64,000 bases of DNA from an uncultured Duncaniella sp. (GCA_910578615.1 CAJTRI010000001.1:62001-126000); one strand, 5' to 3'; numbered from the stretch's first letter, positions 8,226 to 16,485 are shown. The notes: generated by a model not told the origin, from the letters alone. A program made the numbers and translations.

Positions 8226-9623
8226 CTATGTGTTGAATTTGTAGGTGAAACCGAACGAGAGTATCTCTTTGAGCATGAACTTGTGCCATTCGGTATCCTC
8301 AGACTGTTTTACAGACGAGTCATATCGCATGTGCACATTTAGCTGTGTGGTAAGGAAGCGGTTGATGGTGAAGACAATATTGTTCTCCCAATCACTCTGG
8401 ATATAATCGTAGTCTGAAAAGACAAAGAGTGTCGAGCGCAAGGCGATGTTTTCGCATATGGCCCACTGTATCTTTCCCTCTGCGCTCGAACCTATCTCAT
8501 GGACGGTCTTATGTCCCTCCTTTATGCCGAAAGAGGTCTCGTTCATCTTGGAATTGATGCACATCTTCATATTCCATGAGAGCGGGGATATGGAAGCGTC
8601 AAATGTGAAAGTATTTTTGGGATTGCTGTAATTGTAGGTCATACCGAGACCAACATTCAACTCGCCGGGAGAGAGGAAGGAGGCTTTCATATTATTGGAG
8701 TTCTTCTCGTAGTTGTTCATGAACTGGGTCTTGAACATCGCTGAGAGAGAATAATACCACCGTTTGGCCGACTTGTATCCTGCGGTCATATTCCACTGGA
8801 ACAAATCTTCGGAGATGGAGTAGTCACGCATCTCATCATCGGGAGCGTTGTTCATGCCGAGCTTGTATTGGAAGGTGTTCTCGAAGAGAAGCTTCTCATG
8901 AAACGCGGGGTTGAGTTTCACATTGTAGTATACATTGGCCAGCGCGTTGACATTGTTGTTGCCGCCCTTGTACCAGTTTGGGGAAACGAAAGCCTGCGAG
9001 AATTGCAGATTTGCGTTGAACTCTTTCAGCCAGTGTTTCTTACCGAACTTTACTTCCAGCTCGGGTTTGGCCGTCATTTCGGGAAGCACCTCGGATATTA
9101 TGATCCGCGCGGTCTCTGGATCTACCGTGGCCGTGAAGTGTTTCGGAGGTTCGGGCAGATATGCCTCGTTATAGAGAATCTGTCCCGGATTATTGACTAT
9201 ATAGTGCTGTCTCGCCCTCTTAATGAGGTCGAAGCGCAGAGCGTCCTCGTTAATCCAGGCTCCTATCTCAGGATTGCCGGGAACGGGGGTTACCACCGGC
9301 GTGGTGGTAAGACGGAGAGAGTCAAGGATGTGCAGCTTGTCAAAAACGGCCGGACGCATGTTGTAGGATGGAAGCACAGTGGTCACAAACGGAATGAACA
9401 CGGTGCTGTCAGGTTCCGTGATGTCCTCGTCAACAAGCATATCGTCAAAGAAGGCAGGATCTATCTCCTCCCCCTCCTCTGTAACAATCATGACGGTATC
9501 TGCCGGAACATAGTTGTAAATCTCATTGCGGGGTTCTGGTGGCGGCAATAGCGATGTCACCCGGGCATTTGCATATACCGGGCCAAGAACCAGAGTGATG
9601 GCAAGAATTTCCTTGATAGTCAT
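8226..9623 (-). CDS. DUF3078 family protein, predicted outer-membrane barrel
   Basis: 465 residues with a signal peptide (MTIKEILAITLVLGPVYANA), a proline-rich low-complexity linker rich in D, E and T to about residue 130, and a C-terminal half of alternating aromatic strands. The FSQAFVSPNWYKGGNNNVNALANVYYN segment carries the W-x2-GG-N-x2-N signature of DUF3078, and the protein ends in LSFGFTYKFNT, a terminal barrel strand. Function of the family is unknown. It heads the four-gene run continuing leftward to DUF4491. Confidence 0.8.
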   Translation of the reverse strand: MTIKEILAITLVLGPVYANARVTSLLPPPEPRNEIYNYVPADTVMIVTEEGEEIDPAFFDDMLVDEDITEPDSTVFIPFVTTVLPSYNMRPAVFDKLHILDSLRLTTTPVVTPVPGNPEIGAWINEDALRFDLIKRARQHYIVNNPGQILYNEAYLPEPPKHFTATVDPETARIIISEVLPEMTAKPELEVKFGKKHWLKEFNANLQFSQAFVSPNWYKGGNNNVNALANVYYNVKLNPAFHEKLLFENTFQYKLGMNNAPDDEMRDYSISEDLFQWNMTAGYKSAKRWYYSLSAMFKTQFMNNYEKNSNNMKASFLSPGELNVGLGMTYNYSNPKNTFTFDASISPLSWNMKMCINSKMNETSFGIKEGHKTVHEIGSSAEGKIQWAICENIALRSTLFVFSDYDYIQSDWENNIVFTINRFLTTQLNVHMRYDSSVKQSEDTEWHKFMLKEILSFGFTYKFNT

Positions 9624-9670
9624 GGTTTGTGACGAATATTTTGAGATTATGGAATGTTTGAAAATTGGAG

Positions 9671-11026
9671 TTACGATTTTCCTTCCTGTGACGGGCTGGA
9701 TGATGAAGGCTTCTTGTGTCCGCGACCTTTGGTGTGTCGTTTCTTATTTCCATCTGTCTGGTCGGAGGGACGGCGTCCGCCATTCCTTCCGTGGGAGATG
9801 CCTTTACGGTCTCTACCGCTACGTTTAAAATCGCCACCTTTGCCACGTCCCTTGCCCACGGATGATGCACCATGAGACGGATTGTAGACAGGAACCTCCC
9901 CTACCGATTCGGGAAGAACCTGTTTGGCCACCTCGTAGCCAAGAAATTCTTCAAGCGAACCGAACCATTTTTGCTCCTTCTCACTGACCAGTGTTACAGC
10001 CGATCCACCCGCACCGGCACGTGCCGTACGTCCTATTCTATGCACATAGTCCTCGGCCTCGCGTGGAACGTCGTAATTGACCACGAGCGCTATGTCGTCA
10101 ATATCTATTCCGCGAGAGACAATGTCAGTGGCCACGAGAATATCGACACGTCCCGCCCTGAAATCGAGCATAACCTCCTCGCGACGGTCTTGTTCAAGGT
10201 CGGAATGCATCTCGCCTACCTTGTAGTTAGAAGAACGAAGGGCCTTGGCAAGGTCTTTGACTTTAAGCTTGGAAGAGGCGAACACTATCACCTTCTGCGC
10301 CCCCATCGATTTGAAGATGTGTTTAAGCACCTTGGTCTTCTGGTTCTCATAGCATATGCACGCACTCTGCGCAATCTTCTCTGTGGGACGCGAGACGGCA
10401 ATCTTAATTTCTGCCGGATTGTTAAGTATCGCCTTGGCCAGCTGCTGGATCTTGGGAGGCATGGTGGCTGAGAACATGAGGGTCTGCCTGTCAGCCGGAA
10501 GATGCTTTACAATCTGCATTATGTCATCGAAAAACCCCATGTCAAGCATTCGGTCAGCCTCGTCAAGGATAAAATATTTCACCTTGCCGAGATTTATACC
10601 GCCCAGTTGCAGATGGGCTATAAGACGTCCCGGAGTGGCTATCACCACATCGGCGCCACGTTTCAGACCGTTCTGCTGGCGGGCGAACTCCTTCCCGTCA
10701 GTACCGCCGTAGATGGCCACGCTCGAAATGGGAAGATAATAGGAGAATCCTTCGAGCTGACGGTCTATCTGCTGGGCAAGTTCGCGCGTCGGCGACATGA
10801 CGATACAGCTGACAGCGTCCGGCTCCGGCTCGTCGGCGAGCATGTCTATTACCGGCAAAAGATATGCCGCAGTCTTACCCGTCCCGGTCTGGGCCACGGC
10901 TATGAGGTCGCGCCCTTCGAAAATGATAGGTATTGCCTGTTCCTGGATGGGTGTACAGTCGCCGAAGCGCATGGCGTCAAGCGCGTCAAGCACATCGTCG
11001 CTCAGTTCTAACTCGTCAAATCGCAT
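9671..11026 (-). CDS. DEAD-box ATP-dependent RNA helicase (RhlE-like)
   Basis: 451 residues. The ordered motifs are F..L.LSDDVLDALDAMRFGDCTPIQEQAIP (Q motif), AQTGTGKTAA (Walker A), PTRELAQQ, DEAD within ILDEADRMLDMGF, SAT, VATDIVSRGIDID and HRIGRTARAG. After residue 380 the tail is Gly/Arg/Lys/Ser-rich and likely binds RNA without fixed structure. Members unwind short RNA duplexes in ribosome assembly, mRNA decay or cold adaptation; which of these applies is not visible. It is monocistronic, with its own promoter. Confidence 0.93.
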   Translation of the reverse strand: MRFDELELSDDVLDALDAMRFGDCTPIQEQAIPIIFEGRDLIAVAQTGTGKTAAYLLPVIDMLADEPEPDAVSCIVMSPTRELAQQIDRQLEGFSYYLPISSVAIYGGTDGKEFARQQNGLKRGADVVIATPGRLIAHLQLGGINLGKVKYFILDEADRMLDMGFFDDIMQIVKHLPADRQTLMFSATMPPKIQQLAKAILNNPAEIKIAVSRPTEKIAQSACICYENQKTKVLKHIFKSMGAQKVIVFASSKLKVKDLAKALRSSNYKVGEMHSDLEQDRREEVMLDFRAGRVDILVATDIVSRGIDIDDIALVVNYDVPREAEDYVHRIGRTARAGAGGSAVTLVSEKEQKWFGSLEEFLGYEVAKQVLPESVGEVPVYNPSHGASSVGKGRGKGGDFKRSGRDRKGISHGRNGGRRPSDQTDGNKKRHTKGRGHKKPSSSSPSQEGKS

Positions 11027-11117
11027 AATTTATGATGAACTTCCTGCTTTTTCTTAAGAAAATGTGACAAATCCGACTTTGGCACCACTGTCAGCCATGC
11101 CAAAGTCCTTTCATTTG

Positions 11118-11149
11118 CAAAGATAATGATTTATCCTAAGTCTTACAAG
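11118..11149 (-). promoter_or_regulatory. Promoter of the DEAD-box helicase gene
   Basis: The minus strand carries TATCTTTG (11118-11125) and CTTG (11146-11149) 20 bases upstream, matching the Bacteroidetes -7/-33 layout. The leader to the start codon is about 85 bases. Confidence 0.55.
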
Positions 11150-11225
11150 AAGTAACCTTACATTGGAATATGCAAATACCAAGGTTCAGAACACCCTATG
11201 GTTCTCAAAACTGAGTTCGGAAAAT

Positions 11226-11262
11226 CAGAAGGGACAAGAATATTGTATTCTTGTCCCTTCTG
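11226..11262. terminator. Terminator of the M28 peptidase gene
   Basis: Perfect 17-base arms (11226-11242 and 11246-11262) with a 3-base loop, 23 bases past the M28 stop codon. Confidence 0.75.
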
Positions 11263-11285
11263 TTAAGATTTAAATCTATCTTTTT

Positions 11286-12290
11286 TCAGTTTTTCTCGTT
11301 ATAAATCACATTTACCACAGTCTGGCCCACGGCTTTCAGAGTGGCTGCGTCTATGTAGTCCATATCATCATCAATGGTGTGCCATACCGGGGGAAATGTC
11401 TTTGTCTCATCATTCTTCGACTCTATGATATCAATGGTCGGGATTCCGGCCTTGTTGATGAACACATGGTCATCAACGACCACTCCACCCGGAAGATTCA
11501 CGAACCTTTCGCCAAAGCCGGACTTTTCGGCTACACTCCACACCTTGTCCACTATGTCCGGGGCCGATCGGTCTGAAAAATATTCACGGTGGAACTTGGC
11601 ACCCATACCTCCTACCATGTCGAGCAATATGCCGTAGGCAGGAAGCGAATCGCTGGCATAAGGCATGTTTTCAGCCCAATATTGCGTACCGAGACACCAT
11701 GATTCATCATGGTTTGAGAAACCAGATGACTGTCCGTAGTCCTCGGCATCCACAAAAAGCATATCCACACCGATTCCCGGCGCCGACTTGCCAAGCTGGC
11801 GTGCCACTTCGAGCAATACCCCTACCCCGCTGGCTCCATCGTTGGCTCCCGGGATAGGAAGAAGACGGTTCTCCTCGGTAGGATCACTATCGGCCCACGG
11901 ACGTGAGTCATAATGGGCTGCAAGAAGGATCCTCCTGCGTGCCAATGGGTTGAAGGCACCCATAACATTGATTATAGGAAGAATATCACCATTGAAGGCT
12001 TTAACCTTTCCCTTCTGAAACCTCACACTATCCGCTCCATGACGCCGAAGTTCGGAGGCGATATATGAGGCACAGTTGGCAGACGCATCCGAACCCGGAA
12101 CACGCGGCCCCATGGCGACCTGCTTCTCCACATAGGAATAAGCACTGTCACTATTAAACTTTACCGTCTGACTGATACTCTGCGCCTCATTTTCAGATGA
12201 GACGGATTCACCAGAGGCGGAAGCCTTGCAGCCCAATGTCAGCAACATAGAAGCGCCGGCCAGGCATCCCATCAACTTATAGCTATCCAT
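11286..12290 (-). CDS. M28 family zinc peptidase lipoprotein (glutaminyl cyclase-like)
   Basis: 334 residues with a lipobox LTLGC at residue 21, so it is likely anchored to the outer membrane or facing the periplasm. Zinc-binding and catalytic elements of M28 are present in order: AAHYDSRPWAD, GANDGASG, FVDAEDYG, DHVFINKAGIPTIDII and WHTIDDDMDYID. Bacterial and plasma homologues with this layout include aminopeptidases and glutaminyl-peptide cyclotransferases; the WADSD and DHVFINKAGIPTIDII stretches favour the cyclotransferase-like subgroup. Substrate is unproven. It has its own promoter and terminator. Confidence 0.88.
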   Translation of the reverse strand: MDSYKLMGCLAGASMLLTLGCKASASGESVSSENEAQSISQTVKFNSDSAYSYVEKQVAMGPRVPGSDASANCASYIASELRRHGADSVRFQKGKVKAFNGDILPIINVMGAFNPLARRRILLAAHYDSRPWADSDPTEENRLLPIPGANDGASGVGVLLEVARQLGKSAPGIGVDMLFVDAEDYGQSSGFSNHDESWCLGTQYWAENMPYASDSLPAYGILLDMVGGMGAKFHREYFSDRSAPDIVDKVWSVAEKSGFGERFVNLPGGVVVDDHVFINKAGIPTIDIIESKNDETKTFPPVWHTIDDDMDYIDAATLKAVGQTVVNVIYNEKN

Positions 12291-12334
12291 GAGATTATCT
12301 GTCTGTTTGTTAATGATTGGTGATATTCAACACG

Positions 12335-12365
12335 CAAAGTTACAACTAAGTCACAAAATGCCAAC
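12335..12365 (-). promoter_or_regulatory. Promoter of the M28 peptidase gene
   Basis: The minus strand has TAACTTTG (12335-12342) with TTG-rich sequence 19 bases upstream (12362-12365). It lies 45 bases before the start codon. Confidence 0.55.
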
Positions 12366-12455
12366 AACTTTGTTACAAAAACCGTCACAAGTTAACTAAA
12401 ATTAACTCCGCACGCTAAAAAAAGCACCACTCATACGAAACCGTCCGTTATCTGG

Positions 12456-12486
12456 GTTGTATATATAAAGAAATTGCGTACCTTTG
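12456..12486 (+). promoter_or_regulatory. Promoter of the DUF2795 gene
   Basis: GTTGT at 12456-12460 and TACCTTTG at 12479-12486 are separated by 18 bases, a good -33/-7 pair. The leader is about 45 bases. Confidence 0.65.
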
Positions 12487-12538
12487 CGCACCCGAAAAAA
12501 CAGAACAATATAATCCAACAAATAAAAAACGAAACACC

Positions 12539-12760
12539 ATGTACTGGACACTGGAACTTGCATCCAAGCTCGAAGATGCGCCCTGGCCTGCGACCAAGGA
12601 AGAACTCATAGACTACGCCATGCGCTCCGGCGCTCCTATGGAAGTGATTGAAAACCTCCAAGAGATGGAAGACGAAGGTGACACCTATGAGTGTATCGAG
12701 GACATCTGGCCCGACTACCCCTCCAAAGAAGACTTTTTCTTCAACGAGGAGGAGTATTAA
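12539..12760 (+). CDS. DUF2795 domain small acidic protein
   Basis: 73 residues, strongly acidic (C-terminus EDFFFNEEEY). The MYWTLELASKLEDAPWPATKEELIDYAMRSGAP part fits DUF2795, a small helical domain common in Bacteroidetes whose role is unknown. It has a well-formed promoter upstream and a stem-loop terminator downstream, so it is a single-gene unit. High conservation of such single-gene units suggests an abundant housekeeping protein; that is inference. Confidence 0.88.
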   Translation: MYWTLELASKLEDAPWPATKEELIDYAMRSGAPMEVIENLQEMEDEGDTYECIEDIWPDYPSKEDFFFNEEEY

Positions 12761-12789
12761 GCCCCTAAAATTCACATAAAATACTAAAT

Positions 12790-12830
12790 ACCAGCCATAT
12801 AAACAATTAGAATTTGTTTGTATGGCTGGT
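12790..12830 (+). terminator. Terminator of the DUF2795 gene
   Basis: Arms 12790-12799 and 12821-12830 pair perfectly, with an inner pairing of 12801-12806 to 12814-12819, followed by GTTTTAT. Confidence 0.75.
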
Positions 12831-12896
12831 GTTTTATAGTCTCAGGCATCAAAATTTGTTTGTATAATTTGGGAATTTCGGGGCTTTTGTTTGTAT
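12813..12896 (+). repeat. Three direct copies of TTTGTTTGTAT
   Basis: Identical 11-mers at 12813-12823, 12855-12865 and 12886-12896. The first is partly inside the terminator stem. No known site is recognised; they lie upstream of the DUF1848 gene in AT-rich sequence. Confidence 0.6.
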
Positions 12897-12996
12897 ATAA
12901 TTAGTTAGCAACATTACTTTTTTAATAGAAGACGAATATCAATTTATTTAACAATTATTAATCTTAACGTGTCGTGTTCTTGCACATATTGAGCCG

Positions 12997-13004
12997 TATT
13001 TTTG
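12997..13004 (+). promoter_or_regulatory. -7 box of the DUF1848 gene
   Basis: TATTTTTG matches TAnnTTTG. It lies 18 bases before the ATG at 13023, so the leader would be very short. This also argues against the in-frame TTG at 13002 as the start. Confidence 0.5.
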
Positions 13005-13022
13005 TGCATCAATAATTCCCCC

Positions 13023-13988
13023 ATGATGAAACATCAAACCATATCTATAAGCAACGACAACGGAACGGAAGTCTTGGCACAGGCCCCTCTTATAATATCG
13101 GCAAGCAGGGCTACCGACATTCCGGCGTTTTATGCGGACTGGTTTTTCCATCGGCTTGACAAGGGCTACGTCAGGTGGCAGAATCCTTTCTCGGGACAAG
13201 ATAACTATGTGTCATTCGGCAATACTCGCTTCATTGTTTTCTGGTCAAAGAATCCTGCGCCTCTGTTACCTTATTTGTCCACACTTAAAGAGCGTGGAAT
13301 CGGGTGCTATATACAATGTACTCTTAATGATTACGAGGCCGAAGGGCTGGAACCAAACGTACCTCCTTTGATGCAACGGGTGGAAACTATCCGTCGGCTC
13401 GTTGATGCTCTTGACTCTGGAGCGGTTGTATGGCGTTTTGACCCGCTTATTCTTACAGACAGAATAAACATAGATACTTTACTTGAAAAAATCGCACGCA
13501 TAGCCGATGCCTTGGTCGGCTATACAAAAAATCTCGTTTTCAGTTTCGCCGACATTGAGTCTTATAAAAAAGTATCGCACAATCTTAGCAAAAGCGGCAT
13601 CAATTACCGTGAATGGGATGAAGACTCTATGCACGAATTTGCATCGCGACTTTCGACCATGAACCATGATAACTGGAATTTCAGACTGGCGACATGTGCC
13701 GAACGCATTGACCTTTCGGAATATGGCATCAAGCATAACCGCTGTATAGACCCGAAACTGATCAGTCGTCTTACTCCCGATGATGCCATTTTGCAAAACT
13801 TTCTTTATAACGCCAAGACAGACACCGGCCAACGCAAGGCATGCGGCTGTATCCTCTCAAAAGACATCGGTGCATACAACACATGCCCTCATGGCTGCCT
13901 CTACTGCTACGCCAACACATCTTCTGCCTCGGCATTTGCAAATTATAAGGAATTCACCACAAATCCTCTTACTGACTCAATAATCTGA
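13023..13988 (+). CDS. DUF1848 family protein (radical SAM-like cysteine motif)
   Basis: 321 residues from ATG 13023 (a second ATG follows at once). The N-terminal ISASRATDIPAFYADWFFHRLDKGYV and the VFWSKNPAPLLPYL segment are typical of DUF1848. The cysteines sit at the C-terminus: a CGC motif followed by CPHGCLYCYA. The family resembles spore photoproduct lyase-type radical SAM proteins and probably binds an iron-sulfur cluster there, but no reaction is established. The gene is more AT-rich than the housekeeping genes around it, is flanked by scraps, and may have been acquired. Confidence 0.85.
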   Translation: MMKHQTISISNDNGTEVLAQAPLIISASRATDIPAFYADWFFHRLDKGYVRWQNPFSGQDNYVSFGNTRFIVFWSKNPAPLLPYLSTLKERGIGCYIQCTLNDYEAEGLEPNVPPLMQRVETIRRLVDALDSGAVVWRFDPLILTDRINIDTLLEKIARIADALVGYTKNLVFSFADIESYKKVSHNLSKSGINYREWDEDSMHEFASRLSTMNHDNWNFRLATCAERIDLSEYGIKHNRCIDPKLISRLTPDDAILQNFLYNAKTDTGQRKACGCILSKDIGAYNTCPHGCLYCYANTSSASAFANYKEFTTNPLTDSII

Positions 13989-13991
13989 ACT

Positions 13992-14060
13992 ATGAACTAC
14001 ACACCAAACGTTCGAAAATATGCACAAACCCTTGTAGATGTGCTACAAAAGGCAAAGTAG
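13992..14060 (+). pseudogene. Possible gene remnant or tiny ORF (22 codons)
   Basis: An ATG three bases after the DUF1848 stop opens a 22-codon frame (MNYTPNVRKYAQTLVDVLQK...), which reads like the helical N-terminus of a longer protein and then stops. The following 128 bases hold only very short frames. It could be a truncated gene or a real micro-peptide; no family recognised. Confidence 0.3.
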
Positions 14061-14188
14061 TGATTTGCCTCGCTTTCAAAAACAGAGCATCAAAACCTTA
14101 TTTACGATTTAGACTATGGAGCAGGATATATTGAGATGAATAGAGGCATGAACCACGAAACCCATATAATGTAACGGAGATGTGCGTC

Positions 14189-15199
14189 TTACCTGTTGCC
14201 GGTCATAATGGCGCATAATCTCGGACAATATCGGGAGAAAAAATAATAGGCTCCAAACGACACGCAGGTTGTGATGACGAAGGATGCTATGTAGTCAACC
14301 ATCCACAACTCTCCTTGCCAGTCATAAACAAGAAGCAATCCCTTTATGACGTAGGGGGAAATGATTCCATGAAAGGCATACACGAAGAATACGGCTCCCG
14401 AGATGTCAAGATGTCGGAAGAGCGGCATAGGTTTGGAGCATAATGCCATGAAACCTACCAATCCCATGATGTTGACTGAATCTTCAATAAGCGGATAATC
14501 ACCAATGTCGCCCGATGACACGACCATAAATATCTTAATCAGGCAATAAAGAATAGCAAGCACGGACAGTCGAGATATATTCTTTTCGAACCGTGCGGGC
14601 TGCCACCAATGCGCGAGAGCCATACCTGAGACAAAATAGAAGATGCCGCCCAAAGAGGTATATGTTTCAATAAAAAATCCCGAAACTACAAACAATATCG
14701 GGCTGTATTTTAAGATTTTCTGCAAAAGCGGTACTAAAATTATGAACCCCATAAGGTTTCTTAAAAACCATAATGGTATCAATGCGGGACGCCAATACAT
14801 ATAGTAAAGCATTCCCAAGAATGAATCAAATTCCGGGCCACCGCCGGTATAGCGGTTCAATGGCGTAATGTTGATGAAGATCCAGAATAAAATAGCTATT
14901 GTGTTCCATAACAGGTAAGGGAGCAGAATTGTTTTACAGCGTTTTACTATAAGTTTGTAAAAAGAGTGTAAAGTTATGGACGGATGTTTTGTCTGCAATA
15001 AGTATCCCGAAATGAAGAAAAAGAAGGGCACACCGACAGCTGGAAGATAAACACTGAACAGTTCGATTATCGCCACGGAAATCGGTGCATCAGCTTTGTT
15101 ATCTATGAAAAACAGTATATTGCAGTGGATTAATATGACCGCAAGAATCATTACGAAACGCGTCGCGTTTATTCTTTGGCTCAAAGATTCTGGAATCAT
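14189..15199 (-). CDS. Acyltransferase 3 family membrane protein
   Basis: 336 residues from the ATG ending at 15199; the longer frame starts with TTG. About ten membrane segments are present. N-terminal INATRFVMILAVILIHCN is a form of the family's R..A...V...H motif with the His in the first helix, followed by VPFFFFISGYLL. Members O-acylate surface glycans or lipids, using acyl-CoA from the cytoplasm. There is no glycan gene next to it, so its target is unknown. Base composition is AT-rich relative to the flanks, and it has gene fragments on either side. Confidence 0.85.
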   Translation of the reverse strand: MIPESLSQRINATRFVMILAVILIHCNILFFIDNKADAPISVAIIELFSVYLPAVGVPFFFFISGYLLQTKHPSITLHSFYKLIVKRCKTILLPYLLWNTIAILFWIFINITPLNRYTGGGPEFDSFLGMLYYMYWRPALIPLWFLRNLMGFIILVPLLQKILKYSPILFVVSGFFIETYTSLGGIFYFVSGMALAHWWQPARFEKNISRLSVLAILYCLIKIFMVVSSGDIGDYPLIEDSVNIMGLVGFMALCSKPMPLFRHLDISGAVFFVYAFHGIISPYVIKGLLLVYDWQGELWMVDYIASFVITTCVSFGAYYFFSRYCPRLCAIMTGNR

Positions 15200-15274
15200 G
15201 GTTTCTATTACACATACGTATGGATGCGTAAGCAAAGTTAAAGTTTTTTAACCGCTTTGCCAAATATGGTCTTT

Positions 15275-15403
15275 TTACATGTTCTCTATTTCAATACAGT
15301 CTATGAAGAAAGGGGTGGCAAACGGAGTCTTTTCCCATTCACCGTCTATTATGGATTTAGTCCATGTGCGACTACCTAACAAATTGCTTTTAAACCAGAG
15401 TAC
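15275..15403 (-). pseudogene. Possible C-terminal gene fragment after purN
   Basis: Directly after the purN stop codon the same frame stays open for 42 codons on the minus strand. It reads LLGSRTWTKSIIDGEWEK, then TPFATPFFIDCIEIENM and stop. The composition is protein-like, but there is no ATG and no ribosome site. I read it as a leftover gene end, or just possibly a small TTG-started gene. No family recognised. Confidence 0.3.
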
Positions 15404-15982
15404 TTATATAACTTCTGTATCCAACATCCCGGCTATCACGCGGGGATAGTGAATATGTTCAAGCACTCTGACCTTAGCCTCTACGTCAGAAGGAGTGTCA
15501 GAGGGGGCTACCGCTACCTTGGCCTGAAAAATAATCTTTCCGTCATCATATATCTCATTGACCAGATGGATTGTAATCCCGGTCTCTTTCTCCCCGGCAG
15601 CCACAACGGCCTCATGTACGTGCCTCCCATACATTCCTTTTCCTCCATAGGCCGGAAGAAGTGAAGGATGTATGTTTACAATCCTGTCGCGGTAAGAGGT
15701 GGTGAGAAAGGCCGGAAGCATGAGAAGAAACCCAGCCAGTACGATGAGGTCTACCGAATGTTTTACGAGAACTCCTGACATTATCGAAGGGTCGTTTATT
15801 TCCTTCCGCGACATTACGACAACTGGAACTCCGAGTCCACGGCTACGACTTATTACTCCTGCATCAGGATTATTGCATACCACAAGGGCCACTTCCACTC
15901 CATGGCTTCCGTCCTGAAAATATCTCATGATGTTCTCGGCATTTGTGCCGGAACCTGATGCAAATATGGCTATCCGTTTCAT
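15404..15982 (-). CDS. purN: Phosphoribosylglycinamide formyltransferase
   Basis: 192 residues, standard length. It transfers the formyl group from 10-formyl-tetrahydrofolate to glycinamide ribonucleotide in purine synthesis. Visible features are the GSGTNAENI phosphate-binding loop at residues 9-17, the NIHPSLLPAYGGKGMYGRHVHEAV active-site segment with the catalytic His, and ETGITIHLVNEIYDDGKII with the catalytic Asp. No other pur gene adjoins it. It begins about 100 bases from a strong hairpin at 16081-16123. Confidence 0.95.
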   Translation of the reverse strand: MKRIAIFASGSGTNAENIMRYFQDGSHGVEVALVVCNNPDAGVISRSRGLGVPVVVMSRKEINDPSIMSGVLVKHSVDLIVLAGFLLMLPAFLTTSYRDRIVNIHPSLLPAYGGKGMYGRHVHEAVVAAGEKETGITIHLVNEIYDDGKIIFQAKVAVAPSDTPSDVEAKVRVLEHIHYPRVIAGMLDTEVI

Positions 15983-16080
15983 CTATATGTCTGTTTATGC
16001 CACGAAATTAAGCTTTTCAGTCTGAATAAAAAAATAATATAGGTCGGATTTCAGCTCGGACAAGCCTCAATCGGCATAAC

Positions 16081-16123
16081 AAAAGGATAACCAGACCTTG
16101 CGCGCAGGTCTGGTTATCCTTTT
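16081..16123. terminator. Strong hairpin terminator after the small gene at 16148-16306
   Basis: Perfect 17-base arms (16081-16097, 16107-16123) with an A-run on one side and a T-run on the other. Neither purN (starting leftward) nor dnaX (starting rightward) needs a terminator here, so it implies an independent leftward transcript ending about 25 bases after the small reading frame. Confidence 0.8.
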
Positions 16124-16147
16124 CAATTCGTTAGCGGGAGAGTTATT

Positions 16148-16306
16148 TCAAATCCAGTCGGATAGAAAATCGACAGAATGGTCAGGAGTCGGGCTTTCAC
16201 CGCCCGGAATCCAGTCAGACATAAAATCAGCAGCCGAAGACTGCGAATCAGGGGCAGACAATATGACAGCCCCGAAGCTGAAGTAATCGTAAGATAAGTT
16301 TTCCAT
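16148..16306 (-). CDS. Small protein with a repeated DF[ML]SDWI motif
   Basis: 52 residues from the ATG ending at 16306. The sequence begins MENLSYDYFSFGAVILS and holds two near-copies of one motif, AADFMSDWIPGGES and SVDFLSDWI, the second at the extreme C-terminus. It is acidic with no signal peptide or membrane helix. A strong terminator follows within 25 bases, which supports it as a real transcript. A box one mismatch from TAnnTTTG lies about 58 bases upstream (16364-16371), and an exact DnaA box lies in the leader. No family recognised; a regulatory or leader peptide is possible. Confidence 0.5.
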   Translation of the reverse strand: MENLSYDYFSFGAVILSAPDSQSSAADFMSDWIPGGESPTPDHSVDFLSDWI

Positions 16307-16317
16307 TAGATAGAGCC

Positions 16318-16326
16318 TGTGGATAA
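16318..16326 (-). promoter_or_regulatory. Consensus DnaA box
   Basis: The minus strand reads TTATCCACA, the exact DnaA consensus, 12 bases before the small gene and about 190 bases before dnaX in AT-rich sequence. A single 9-mer can occur by chance. Confidence 0.45.
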
Positions 16327-16453
16327 TATGTTTAATAATAAGGTAATTATATTGATTAACGTACCTATCAAACATTTTATTCCTGGAAAAGGTTCACAAA
16401 AAAATGAAAAAATTTTGTTTTTTTCTAAATCCATAGGCCGATATCATCACAAA

Positions 16454-16485
16454 CTTGCAAATCACAGCTAATTATTTTAAATTTG
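16454..16485 (+). promoter_or_regulatory. Promoter of dnaX
   Basis: CTTG at 16454-16457 and TAAATTTG at 16478-16485, 20 bases apart, about 33 bases before the dnaX start. Confidence 0.6.

Noticed and set aside
9523..9873. 116-codon minus-strand frame at the end of the helicase gene
   Set aside because: It overlaps the basic tail of the helicase and the start of the DUF3078 gene in another frame; low-complexity composition, no start context.
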